NCBI GenBank assembly: GCA_963707015.1
Contig: CAVPOO010000007.1
Coordinates: forward strand, 574,518-638,517
Direction: 5' to 3'
DNA length: 64,000 bases
Source: CAVPOO01 sp963707015
Lineage (GTDB): Bacteria > Pseudomonadota > Gammaproteobacteria > Thiohalobacterales > Thiohalobacteraceae
Shown here: piece after piece, positions 8,315-16,184 of the stretch
Layout of the letters: each line of letters starts with the position of its first letter
Position numbering within the stretch: position 1 is the first letter of the stretch
Notes under the pieces: model-generated
What the model saw: the letters and a program-made list of their open reading frames with translations, nothing else
Databases searched by the model: none
What the model was told of the DNA's origin: nothing
Position numbers and translations under genes: made by a program

Positions 8315-9317
8315 AGCGTTTCTCCAGCTTTCTGACCAGGACCGGAGAGATATCCTGCAGACAGCAGCGGCCCAACTGGGTCAGCAGGCTGGCGTGCTGG
8401 AAAAGGATGTATGGGTTTGTTGGGCATTGCAGGCGCTGTTCGCAATGCCCAACGCCCTGCCCATGGCATTTAAGGGCGGCACATCGTTATCCAAGGTCTT
8501 CAACGCCATTTACCGGTTCTCGGAGGATGTGGATATCACACTGGACTATCGGGCGTTTGGCGAAGACTTCGATCCCTTCCGCGCTGATGTCAGCAGGTCG
8601 GCTCTTCGCAAATTCAGCGATCGCCTGAAAGACTGCGTGCGGACCTATAGCCATGAAGTGGTACTTCCCTACCTGAACGAGCAGCTCGCCGAACAACCCA
8701 CACCGGAAGCATTCAACATCGAGCTATCCGAGGATGGCGAAAAGCTCTGGATACACTACCCCTCAGCGGTCGAGATCAATGGCAGTTACCTGCAAAGCAG
8801 CGTGCTGGTCGAGTTCGGGGGACGCAATGTAATCGATCCCAACCAACGCCACCAGGTATCCCCTTACATCGCCGGACTGGTCAGCGGACTGGAACTCCCC
8901 GTAGCGGAAGTGGTGGTGCTATCCCCGGAACGGACATTCTGGGAAAAGGCCACATTGATTCACGTTGCCTGCAACAAGGGCACCTTTGAATCCGGTGTTA
9001 ACCGCCTCTCGCGTCACTGGTACGACCTGGTGATGCTGTCCCGACACCCCGGTGGGCGACAGGCCCTTGAAAATCGGACCTTGCTCACCGATGTTGTCAA
9101 ACACAAGGATATCTTCTTCAATGCTTCCTACGCCCACTACGGGCAGTGCCTGACCGGGGGCATGCGCTTACTACCAAACGCGGAGCTCCTGGCCGCCCTC
9201 CAGTCCGATTTTGAAGCAATGCTGGATGCCGGCATGCTGTATGCGAAACCACCTTCATTCGATGAACTCGTTGCCGAGCTCCAGGGGCTCGAACATTTCA
9301 TTAACACAGTCGAATAG
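8307..9317 (+). CDS. AbiEii/AbiGii-family nucleotidyltransferase toxin
   Basis: A nucleotidyltransferase-like toxin of about 336 residues. The signature motifs are present: FKGGTSLSKVF (GGTSL box) and RFSEDVDITLDYR (DxD metal-binding pair), followed later by the conserved LSPERTFWEKATLIH stretch. AbiEii proteins use NTPs to modify cellular RNA and arrest growth, and the AbiEi-like partner counters them. I chose the GTG at 8307, which overlaps the antitoxin stop by 8 bases and gives VPEAFLQLS. An ATG at 8274 in the same frame would overlap more. The gene sits between the two tRNA-Arg half-sites, so it is island cargo. Confidence 0.85.
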   Translation: MPEAFLQLSDQDRRDILQTAAAQLGQQAGVLEKDVWVCWALQALFAMPNALPMAFKGGTSLSKVFNAIYRFSEDVDITLDYRAFGEDFDPFRADVSRSALRKFSDRLKDCVRTYSHEVVLPYLNEQLAEQPTPEAFNIELSEDGEKLWIHYPSAVEINGSYLQSSVLVEFGGRNVIDPNQRHQVSPYIAGLVSGLELPVAEVVVLSPERTFWEKATLIHVACNKGTFESGVNRLSRHWYDLVMLSRHPGGRQALENRTLLTDVVKHKDIFFNASYAHYGQCLTGGMRLLPNAELLAALQSDFEAMLDAGMLYAKPPSFDELVAELQGLEHFINTVE

Positions 9318-9535
9318 CCTGGCCTTCCTAATTGAGGATACACACGAGTTACACCCTGGATACGGAATCACAGTCACGGAGTTATGCAGGGCCAACAAAA
9401 ATGTGGGGGCCGAGGTCCACCAAGCTGCTGTCGGCAGACAAAGGACCGCGAATCAAGCGGTCTGTCGGGAAGGGTCGGATTTCGCCCGAAGCGGTGGAGG
9501 ACTGGCGAGGAACATTTTTTCAATGCGATAGATTT
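9318..9535. other. intergenic, no gene called
   Basis: Short frames here (GPTKMWGPRSTKLLSADKG and GRISPEAVEDWRG) look like degraded coding sequence in more than one frame. I cannot name the family. Confidence 0.35.
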
Positions 9536-9540
9536 GGTGG

Positions 9541-9795
9541 ATCACGCAGTGCTGAATTTCGGTGTCAGGTTGATACTCTCTATGGCCTCAGGAAAGCCCT
9601 TCAAGCCGTCTACACAGGCGATCAGGATATCCTTGACGCCAGGTTGTGCAGATCGGTCAGCACGCTCAGCTAATGATGAGCACCCTACTGGTCGGAGAGA
9701 TACAGTCCCAGCAACTCCTTTTTGCCCTCGATATCCAGCCCCAGAATGGTGTAGATAGATTTGCTGACGTAGCGACCATTTGCAATCATGGGCTA
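9541..9795 (-). pseudogene. IS256-family transposase remnant
   Basis: Minus-strand translation gives pieces of an IS256/mutator-type transposase in different frames. One is NGRYVSKSIYTILGLDIEG, then KKELLGLYLSD and an in-frame stop. After a frame change comes VKDILIACVDGLKGFPEAIE. These are the well-known central segments around the second catalytic Asp. The N- and C-terminal parts are missing. It is a dead fragment that overlaps the upstream end of the DUF5677 gene. Confidence 0.8.
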
Positions 9796-9797
9796 TC

Positions 9798-10676
9798 ATG
9801 GCTGGCATGGAAGAGATTCGAGCAATCACAGAGAAGTACGATGCTGACTACATCAAAAGCGATTTCAGCACGGTTGAAGAGCTGAACCGCTTCGCGCTGA
9901 CCTTCTATAAAGACGTTGCCGAAATCTACGACTGCATTACCCGCGTCAAAAACATCGCACGCAATCCGCTCGGCTTCTCGGCGGACGATGCGCCCATACT
10001 CGGGCTATTGGTGCGCGTCTGGAAACTCCTGAAGGAGGTCATCCGTTATTACGAGGAAGACAATGCGGAGATCATCGGCGTACTGGAACGCCCTTTGATC
10101 GAGTGCGCGGTGACGGCAACCTACTTGATGATCGCGCCGCCCGAGGTAATCGAGGACTATCGCAAATGTTCCTACAAGGACCGCCTGCGCATATTGCGCG
10201 ATCTGGAAGCGGGCCCCCCCTTCTTCGATACCAAGGCGGGAAAACGTCTGCTCTCGTCCGTGCAGGAAAAACTACAGATCGAAAACCTCACACCTCAGGA
10301 TTTCGAGACCCAGAAGAAACACCGCTGGCGCATTCAGGGAAAGAGTTTCTACGACATCTTCGCCGAGGTCGAGCACGCCGATCTGTATGCCTGTACATAT
10401 GGCATGATGTCGGAATCCGTACATGGATCATGGAATGAGTCCATGGACTGGTGCCTCGTGCGAAAGGAAGACGGGAGCTATTCCGCATTTCCTTTCTCGC
10501 ACAGCGCCGACATCCGCTATGTCACGCCGACGCTAAAATACACAAACAGGCCCTATCGACTGTGGCTGGAGCGTATTGACGCCGCCGATCCGTACCTTAT
10601 CGGCCAACTCGACTGGATTGAGCGCGTAAACGCCGCCTTGTTCAGAAAATTCGACGCGCTGTTCGACGGCCCATAG
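9798..10676 (+). CDS. DUF5677-type protein
   Basis: A soluble, helical protein of about 292 residues resembling DUF5677 proteins. The family pattern is seen in VLERPLIECAVTATYLMIAPP and in GMMSESVHGSWNESM, where a conserved HG pair follows a helix. The function of the family is unknown; members are frequent in islands and near defence genes. I use the Met at 9798; other in-frame ATGs lie at 9780 and 9807, and none has a strong ribosome site. The gene begins in the tail of a dead IS256 fragment, so its native promoter may be lost. Confidence 0.65.
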   Translation: MAGMEEIRAITEKYDADYIKSDFSTVEELNRFALTFYKDVAEIYDCITRVKNIARNPLGFSADDAPILGLLVRVWKLLKEVIRYYEEDNAEIIGVLERPLIECAVTATYLMIAPPEVIEDYRKCSYKDRLRILRDLEAGPPFFDTKAGKRLLSSVQEKLQIENLTPQDFETQKKHRWRIQGKSFYDIFAEVEHADLYACTYGMMSESVHGSWNESMDWCLVRKEDGSYSAFPFSHSADIRYVTPTLKYTNRPYRLWLERIDAADPYLIGQLDWIERVNAALFRKFDALFDGP

Positions 10677-10787
10677 CCGAGCCAACGGTCACTTGATCAT
10701 ACGCAGGATAATGCATGAGGCGGTCAACGCATTCAAACATGCACCTTAAAATCGAATACCTTTTGCCCCGTTTCCTTCACCAGAAGT

Positions 10788-10990
10788 GGACCCCAAAAAT
10801 TGGACAGCGCGATAAGTGCATCCTCGGGTCATGCTGCCATCCTGGCGGCGTCTTGGTAATACACACTGTCCGGCGTCTGCCTGTCAAGCGACTGATGCCG
10901 ACGTTTGGCATTGTAGAACGCAAAATACCTGCCTAACGAAGCACGGGCGTCGCCAATGCTGTCGTAGGCCCTGAGGTAGACCTGTCGTCC
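10788..10990 (-). pseudogene. IS3-family transposase 3' remnant with terminal repeat
   Basis: Minus-strand translation gives the C-terminus of an IS3-type OrfB (GRYFAFYNAKRRHQSLDRQT, then PDSVYYQDAARMAA and stop at 10829-10831). It is followed by what reads like the IS end, TGTCCAATTTTTGGGGTCC. No N-terminal part is present. A left-over of an older insertion. Confidence 0.75.
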
Positions 10991-11120
10991 GCATTATTTA
11001 AATCTTGTTGATTCTTAAGGATGCAGTTACCTTCGAATCGCGCACCCTTTCATAATGTGGCAAGATACTGCCCGTCATGAATGGTGTCAAAACGGTAATC
11101 ACACTGCTTGGCGACGTGGC

Positions 11121-12302
11121 CCGTATGGTGCAAAAAACAGAATCCTTGCTTTCAGGCTGCTTCACGATAGTAGTAATTGAGCATACCCCCAAGGCGTTCA
11201 CGGCATTGAATTGGCTCATCGGTTGAACTGACTATAGCAAGTGGCCTCAGCAATCGATTCCCTACACCCTGATGATTACGTTCAGTGTGATAGTGTGCCA
11301 TATATTCTCTGAGTGCCCGGCGAAGGGATGCCTCGCCGAAAAGTATCATGCGACCCAGGCACTCGTCTTTTATGGAACGCACAAAGCGTTCTGCGAATGC
11401 ATTACAGTTGGGCGCTCGCGCTGGGCATCGAACAGGCTTCACGCCCTCTCGATCCAGATGCCCTCTGAAGTCATTCGTGTATTTTGTATCGCGATCCATG
11501 ATGAGGTACCGACTGTTTAAAAGAAAACCGTCTCTCACGTCTGTCAGGTTACGGGCCACTTGTTTCATGAATGCACCGTTGGGTGCCGTGGTCACTCCGG
11601 CAATGTGTACGGAACGTGTTGAAAGATGAATGAAAAACAACACGTAATAGGTCACCAGTCCGCGGGGCGTCCAGACCTCGACCGTAAAGAAGTCTGTGGC
11701 GGCCATCACGTCCCAATGCGCTTTCAAGAACGTCTTCCACGATGTGCGTTTCTCTCGCTCCGGTGCCGGTTCTATGCCGTGCCTTTTCAGGATATTCTTG
11801 ACCGTGTTCGGTGCAATGATGTGACCGAGATTGGCGAGTGCGCCTTGTATTCGATCGTAGCCCCAGGAGACGTTCTCTCGCGCCATGCGTAATACCAAAT
11901 CGGTGATCTCTTGCGCGACGCGAGGTCGACCCGGCCCCTGCCTGGCATAGGTCCACTTCTTCGCGATGAGCTTACGGTGCCAGGCAAGCAGCGTATCGGG
12001 TGTCACGAGCGTCTCGAGCTCATCAAGTAACTGGCGGCCAAGGGCTTTGGCTTTCACGGCCAGTCGTATCCGCTGTTCGTCGGTGAACCGCAGCCGCTGT
12101 CCTTCGAGTTGCTCTTTGAGAACACGGTTCTCTTCTATCAGATAGTCGATGATCGCCTGTTGGTGGCGTTCAAGCCAGCTGGCCAGGGCAATTACGAGGA
12201 GGTGGAAGGGTTGTATGACATGTGTCATTGCACGAACAGATTATCCGTAATATTGCTTTATAACAATATCATACGGCTCGTTCGAATATTTGCACCATAC
12301 GG
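11121..12302 (-). mobile_element. insertion sequence with rve-type transposase
   Basis: A 14-bp perfect inverted repeat CCGTATGGTGCAAA lies at 11121-11134 and 12289-12302, bracketing one transposase gene, which gives an element of 1182 bp. Immediately to the right the integrase stump begins. No target duplication was found by eye, so the ends are proposed and not proven. Confidence 0.6.
11152..12228 (-). CDS. DDE (rve) transposase
   Basis: A 358-residue transposase with an N-terminal coiled/HTH part (ENRVLKEQLEGQRLRFTDEQ). A second HTH follows (ARENVSWGYDRIQGALANLG), then an rve integrase core. Catalytic residues are readable: Asp in MAATDFFTVEVW, Asp in YLIMDRDTKYTNDF, Glu in NAFAERFVRSIKDE. 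It is homologous to the transposase at 31565-32635 along its whole length, but the two are clearly different elements. It looks intact. Confidence 0.85.
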   Translation of the reverse strand: MTHVIQPFHLLVIALASWLERHQQAIIDYLIEENRVLKEQLEGQRLRFTDEQRIRLAVKAKALGRQLLDELETLVTPDTLLAWHRKLIAKKWTYARQGPGRPRVAQEITDLVLRMARENVSWGYDRIQGALANLGHIIAPNTVKNILKRHGIEPAPEREKRTSWKTFLKAHWDVMAATDFFTVEVWTPRGLVTYYVLFFIHLSTRSVHIAGVTTAPNGAFMKQVARNLTDVRDGFLLNSRYLIMDRDTKYTNDFRGHLDREGVKPVRCPARAPNCNAFAERFVRSIKDECLGRMILFGEASLRRALREYMAHYHTERNHQGVGNRLLRPLAIVSSTDEPIQCRERLGGMLNYYYREAA

Positions 12303-12597
12303 CATTGGTGATGCGCCATTATTCGTTACACGACAAGGTAAATCTTATATCGATAGCCAAGGGCGATGTAACGCGTTCGACAGCCTGTGGCAGCGGTTCA
12401 TGGATAAAGTAATGGCGGAAACCAAAATAACCGAACGCTTCCAGGAACGAGATTTACGAGCAAAAGTTGCGAGCGACTCAGATAGCCTGATTGAAGCTTC
12501 GGAGCGCCTTGGGCATGCCGATACCGCCATCACCCAGCGCGTGTATCGGCGCAAGCCAGTTCGGATTCAGCCCCTAATAAAAGGTAGGGGAACCTGA
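12303..12597 (+). pseudogene. tyrosine integrase C-terminal stump
   Basis: Only the last about 98 residues of a phage-type integrase remain (GIGDAPLFVTRQGKSYIDSQ, then ERDLRAKVASDSDSL and RLGHADTAITQRVYRRKP with the catalytic Tyr). The 5' part was removed at the right end of the neighbouring IS. The His of the HxxR box is Arg here (ERDLR). The stump ends 65 bp before the second tRNA-Arg half-site, the same arrangement as the intact integrase and its site at 7415. So it marks the tRNA-proximal end of a second, older element. Confidence 0.85.
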
Positions 12598-12662
12598 TTC
12601 TATTGGACAATCGGGTATCTATTGGACAGCCACTTGCTCAAGGTGGCTGTAAGTTATTGAAT

Positions 12663-12708
12663 ATGGCGCGCCCGGAGAGATTCGAACTCCCGACCGCCTG
12701 GTTCGTAG
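12663..12708 (-). other. att site: 3' half of tRNA-Arg(ACG), copy 2
   Basis: Identical over 46 bp to 7415-7460. To the right, the bases before CTACGAA (TGAGG on the minus strand) cannot pair with the 3' anticodon-stem strand CCAGG, and no D arm follows. So this copy too is a remnant, and the complete tRNA-Arg gene should lie further right or has been lost. Confidence 0.9.
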
Positions 12709-12998
12709 CCTCATTTGCGCTCCGACAACCTTTATTTATCAACAAGTTATGACGCCCGCCCAACACTAAAATGAGTCTCAGTGAGTGTAAATGAGCCATA
12801 TTGAGCCTCACTTCCGCACATTATTCGGCACACCACCCAGGCCTTCTTCCCGACTTCTCTGAAGCCACTATTCGGCTGAAGCCGCTGGAGGCACTCCCAA
12901 ACTGCAAACAAAGTTGAAAGGCTTCCGTTCGCAGACTCACTGCCGAGGGATCTATCAGCTTCCCGCAGCGGCTTAAGTATTAATTGGCTATGCACAGG
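12709..12998. other. intergenic, no gene called
   Basis: An 82-residue minus frame (12747-12995) is open, but it has no recognisable domain or ribosome site and may be IS debris. Nothing else is seen before the TA promoter. Confidence 0.4.
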
Positions 12999-13053
12999 TT
13001 GACCGACCGAAGCACCTGTTTCATAATCTTACTGGTAAGATTATGAAACAGGT
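12999..13053 (+). promoter_or_regulatory. promoter with 40-bp perfect palindrome before AbrB/PIN locus
   Basis: TTGACC (12999-13004), 17 bases, CATAAT (13022-13027) make a good sigma70 promoter. Over it lies a perfect palindrome: ACCTGTTTCATAATCTTA (13014-13031), CTGG, and the exact reverse complement (13036-13053). It ends 8 bp before the antitoxin ATG. The position fits an operator for autoregulation by the AbrB-type antitoxin. Confidence 0.75.
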
Positions 13054-13061
13054 AAACCACA

Positions 13062-13325
13062 ATGTCAGAACTCGCCACAACTAAGATGTCTTCGAAAGGC
13101 CAGGTTGTTATTCCCGAGGATATCCGCAAACGGTTGGGGCTTGAAGCCGGCTCGCAATTTGTCGTTGTCGCCGGGAAGGATGCCATCATACTGAAGACCA
13201 TTTCTCCGCCGTCGATGGATGAATTTGATGAGCTAATCAAGAATGCCCGGCGCCAGGCACGTAAAGCCGGTATGAAAAAGTCAGACATCAAAGACGCCGT
13301 CGCTGAGGTGCGCGGTCGTCGGTGA
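13062..13325 (+). CDS. AbrB/MazE/SpoVT-family antitoxin
   Basis: An 87-residue protein. The N-terminal 45 residues are a swapped-hairpin AbrB domain (TKMSSKGQVVIPEDIRKRLG, then LEAGSQFVVVAGKDAIILK). The C-terminal helix (ELIKNARRQARKAGMKKSDI) would wrap the toxin. It lies just before a PIN-domain toxin gene with a 4-base GTGA overlap, the classic VapBC-like arrangement. It probably binds the 40-bp palindrome in its own promoter. Such pairs stabilise islands or act in stress. Confidence 0.9.
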   Translation: MSELATTKMSSKGQVVIPEDIRKRLGLEAGSQFVVVAGKDAIILKTISPPSMDEFDELIKNARRQARKAGMKKSDIKDAVAEVRGRR

Positions 13326-13735
13326 AGGTAGTACTGGATACGAACGTACTGATCTCGGGTATCTATTTTGGTGGCATTCCGGGAAAAATACTCGAAGCTT
13401 GGGACGCACGCCGTTTCCAGCTATTGGTGTCTACTGAAATTCTTCAGGAATACTTGAATGTTGTAGAACGGCTGGCGGATCAGTGTGCCGGGGTTGAATA
13501 CGAGAGCGTCCTTGGCCTGATCATTCAAAACGCAGAGCTTGTACAACCATCGGATTTACCAGAATCCGTTAGCACAGATCCCGACGACGATAAATTTCTA
13601 GCCTGCGCACTAGCAGGCGACGCCACTACCATCGTCAGCGGAGATAGCGATTTACTTAAAGTATCCGGGTACTGTGGTATAACGGTGTTAACGCCAAAGG
13701 CGTTCGTCTCTGAATACCTAGATCACTCCGACTAG
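13322..13735 (+). CDS. PIN-domain ribonuclease toxin
   Basis: A 137-residue PIN-domain protein, the toxin partner of the AbrB-type antitoxin before it. The metal-binding acidic residues are seen in VVLDTNVLISGIYF, in the EILQEYLNV helix, in DPDDDKFLACALAGDA and in IVSGDSDLL. PIN toxins of this putative TA family cut RNA. Translation starts at GTG 13322, overlapping the antitoxin stop. The pair appears intact. Confidence 0.9.
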   Translation: MKVVLDTNVLISGIYFGGIPGKILEAWDARRFQLLVSTEILQEYLNVVERLADQCAGVEYESVLGLIIQNAELVQPSDLPESVSTDPDDDKFLACALAGDATTIVSGDSDLLKVSGYCGITVLTPKAFVSEYLDHSD

Positions 13736-13868
13736 AACCTTCCTCTAAAGTTGCCTTGCCAGGATGGCATGGATGCCAACTGGACAGCCCGAGAAAATTG
13801 GCTATATCCGGAATTCGCAACGCATGATCATTACTGCTGGTCTGGCTATATTGCGATTTCAGGTACGT

Positions 13869-14339
13869 TCATACTGTACGAAATTTCGATGGAATGTGCG
13901 CAGGAATATCCACATCCCCGGCGGCCAAGTAAATCATGTCAGTGAATGGGTCCAATGTACGGAATCCGCTGGCTCTGTTCTTGACAATTTTGACAATTCG
14001 TTTAGGCCTTCGGCAATTGGGTTTGTCAGGCCCGTGTCGATGAATGCCAGAATTCCATCGTAGTGCCGTTGTATGGTCTCCACGAACTTTGTCATTGGCT
14101 CCAAGCGGCTTCTCCTTGCAGCTGTCATCCAGCCCTTGAGGAATCGTTCCGCAGCCCATCGTGCATTGTAGTTCCAGAAACGTTCAAACTCGTCTTTCAG
14201 GCGCCATGCTCTGTAGATTCGCCTGTTGCCTTTATCCAGGGCTCTAAGTGTGCGGGTATCCTTTCTGGAACGAGTGGAGGAATGGCGATACAGAAGCCAT
14301 CGTAGTCCCTTGAGCGCGTTACGATCATTGACGTTGGCC
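13869..14339 (-). pseudogene. ISL3-family transposase 3' remnant
   Basis: Minus-strand translation gives about 155 residues of an ISL3-type transposase C-terminus. It opens at the IS junction with NVNDRNALKGLRWLLYR, then RAWRLKDEFERFWNYNARWA, MTKFVETIQRHYDGILAFID and, after a frame change, IVKNRASGFRTLDPF and DIPAHIPSKFRTV with a stop at 13869-13871. The 5' part ends exactly where the 1.19-kb IS begins, so that IS or a linked deletion cut it. Confidence 0.8.
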
Positions 14340-14341
14340 TG

Positions 14342-15535
14342 TGCGTCTCGAATTCGTAATTTTCTCTTGAAAAAGGGACATTATGCAATCTTGACCCTCC
14401 CTATTTGCTTACCCTACCCTGCACCAGAATGAAGGACATAGTCATCCTATTTATTCACCTGCTCACCACTGCGGCGAAAATCCTCGGCCCGGGTGGCGCA
14501 AAGTCCATCATTGCCGAAAACCTTCTCCTTAAGCAGCAACTGCTGGTTGTCACACGTTCCCGTCGACGGGCGCCAAATCTTTCAACGGCCGACCGATTCC
14601 TCATGGGATTCTGGTCGCTTTTCCTTCGACCGGGGCGAATAGCCAGGAACGCTTTGAGCGTTCATCCATCAACATTACTGAAATTCCACCAATGCCTGGT
14701 GCGCCGCAAATACCGCCAGCTGTTCTCACCAAGGAAGAGAACAAAGCCTGGACCTAAAGGTCCGTCCGAGCCACTCATTCAAGCGATTGTTGATCTGAAA
14801 CGCCGCAATCCGCGCTTCGGTTGCCCTCGTATCGCCCTGATCATCTGGAAAACCTTTGGTATCGAGATTGATAAAAATGTCGTTCGGCGCATCCTGGTCA
14901 AACACTACCGTCCAGAATCCGGTGGCAGCGGCCCCTCATGGCTCACTTTCCTTGGCCATATGACGGACAGCCTGTGGAGTGTCGACCTGTTCCGATGTGA
15001 GTCCATTCGCCTAAGAAGCCATTGGGTGCTGGTGGTGATGGATCAGTTCACCCGCCGCCTCATCGGTTTCGGTGTGCATGCCGGTGATGTCGATGGCATG
15101 GCGCTTTGCCATATGTTCAACAAAATTATCTCAGGAAAGGAACCACCACGCTATTTAAGCTCTGACCACGATCCACTTTTCGAGTATCACCGATGGCAGG
15201 CAAATCTTCGTATTCTTGAGATTGACCCTATCAAAACCATCCCCTATACCCCGATATCACACCCATTCGTCGAGCGCCTGATCGGGACCATTCGCCGTGA
15301 GTTTCTTGATCAGACACTATTCTGGAACGCAGTTGATTTGCAGAGAAAGCTTGATGCGTTCCAGCATTATTACAACCACATCCGTTTTCACGCTTCGCTC
15401 GAAGGCGATACGCCGGCACAAGTGCGTGGTGAATCCAAAACCAGACAAGCCAACTTGGAGCGTTACCGCTGGGAAACGCATTGCCGTGGGCTTGTCCAGC
15501 TTCCGATGGCAGCTTGATTACGAATTCGAGACCCA
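14342..15535 (+). mobile_element. 1.19-kb insertion sequence, copy 1
   Basis: The ends are near-perfect inverted repeats: TGCGTCTCGAATTCGTAAT on the left against TGGGTCTCGAATTCGTAAT read inward from the right (18 of 19). The whole element recurs at 33723-34916 in the same orientation; by eye only one base differs (15425 c, 34806 a). No target duplication flanks either copy. To its left is a broken ISL3 gene and to its right a broken antitoxin gene. Confidence 0.9.
14429..15517 (+). CDS. DDE (rve) transposase, copy 1
   Basis: A 362-residue transposase with HTH parts and an rve core. Catalytic residues: Asp in SLWSVDLFRCES, Asp in YLSSDHDPLFEYHRW, Glu in SHPFVERLIGTIRREF. I start at the ATG 14429 (MKDIVILFI); the frame is open from TTG 14405. 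It differs from the second copy by one residue, Arg here versus Ser there in PAQVxGESK. The gene looks functional, and the near identity of the copies shows recent movement or recombination. Confidence 0.9.
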   Translation: MKDIVILFIHLLTTAAKILGPGGAKSIIAENLLLKQQLLVVTRSRRRAPNLSTADRFLMGFWSLFLRPGRIARNALSVHPSTLLKFHQCLVRRKYRQLFSPRKRTKPGPKGPSEPLIQAIVDLKRRNPRFGCPRIALIIWKTFGIEIDKNVVRRILVKHYRPESGGSGPSWLTFLGHMTDSLWSVDLFRCESIRLRSHWVLVVMDQFTRRLIGFGVHAGDVDGMALCHMFNKIISGKEPPRYLSSDHDPLFEYHRWQANLRILEIDPIKTIPYTPISHPFVERLIGTIRREFLDQTLFWNAVDLQRKLDAFQHYYNHIRFHASLEGDTPAQVRGESKTRQANLERYRWETHCRGLVQLPMAA

Positions 15536-15682
15536 AAGAGCAAAAAAAGTGAGCTGGCCCGAGAAATACTTCACAATAATATCGCGGTTGAACGATTTCG
15601 CCAATTACGGTGTAAGGCACTGCCACTGGCTGAGGCGGCTGGCTATCTGACTGACGAAGATATCTTTCGCGATATCTCGTGA
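15536..15682 (+). pseudogene. antitoxin gene 3' fragment cut by IS
   Basis: The frame leading into the PIN toxin reads SELAREILHNNIAVERFRQL, then KALPLAEAAGYLTDEDIF and RDIS, with its TGA at 15680-15682 overlapping the toxin GTG. This is the C-terminal half of the small antitoxin that usually precedes such PIN toxins (pattern LPLAEAxGxxTDEDVF). Its start, DNA-binding part and promoter are replaced by the IS right end. Confidence 0.75.
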
Positions 15683-16077
15683 AAGTATGTCTCGATACCA
15701 ATGTCCTGGCCAGAGCGTTGACCACGCTTGGACTTTGTGCCGAACTCTTCGAAGTTGTCTTACTCTCTCACGAATTACTCACATCGGAATCCGTCCTGCG
15801 TGAGCTTCAACGTGTCCTCCCGGGTAAACTCGGTCAGTCAGAAGAGGTCACCAAAGGTTTTGGTGATTTGCTTCGGGCACAGGCCGTTGTAGTAACCGGT
15901 GCACATCCCTCCCCTGCACTACCCGATCCTGACGATGAATCCATAGTTGCTGCCGCGGTCGCAGGAAACGCGACTGTTTTCGTCACAGGTGATAAGGCAC
16001 TTCTGGAACTACAAAGCGTTGAGCAGCTACCCATGGTTTCACCGCGAAAATTCTGGGAGATATTGGCCGGCCGGTAA
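15679..16077 (+). CDS. PIN-domain toxin, orphaned
   Basis: A 132-residue PIN-domain protein of the putative TA toxin family. Acidic metal-binding residues are in VCLDTNVLARALTT, in the ESVLRELQRV helix, in LPDPDDESIVAAAVAGNA and in VFVTGDKALL. It starts at GTG 15679 with a 4-base overlap with the antitoxin stop. Its antitoxin has lost its N-terminus to an IS, so the toxin should be silent, weakly expressed from the IS, or tolerated through another antitoxin. It is unlike the PIN toxin at 13322 except in the motifs. Confidence 0.85.
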   Translation: MKVCLDTNVLARALTTLGLCAELFEVVLLSHELLTSESVLRELQRVLPGKLGQSEEVTKGFGDLLRAQAVVVTGAHPSPALPDPDDESIVAAAVAGNATVFVTGDKALLELQSVEQLPMVSPRKFWEILAGR

Positions 16078-16184
16078 GCAATCGTCGGTCAGCGATTGGA
16101 CAGTGTCCGTTAGTGATAATGTCCTGTTGTTCGCTCGCGCTGCTGATCGCTGGCTGAAAACACCAATTCGCCATGCACAGGACG

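Noticed and set aside
11077..11223. Plus-strand frame MNGVKTVITLLGDVARMVQK as a gene interrupted by the IS
   Set aside because: It runs straight across the proposed IS end into the transposase tail, so it is not an interrupted gene.
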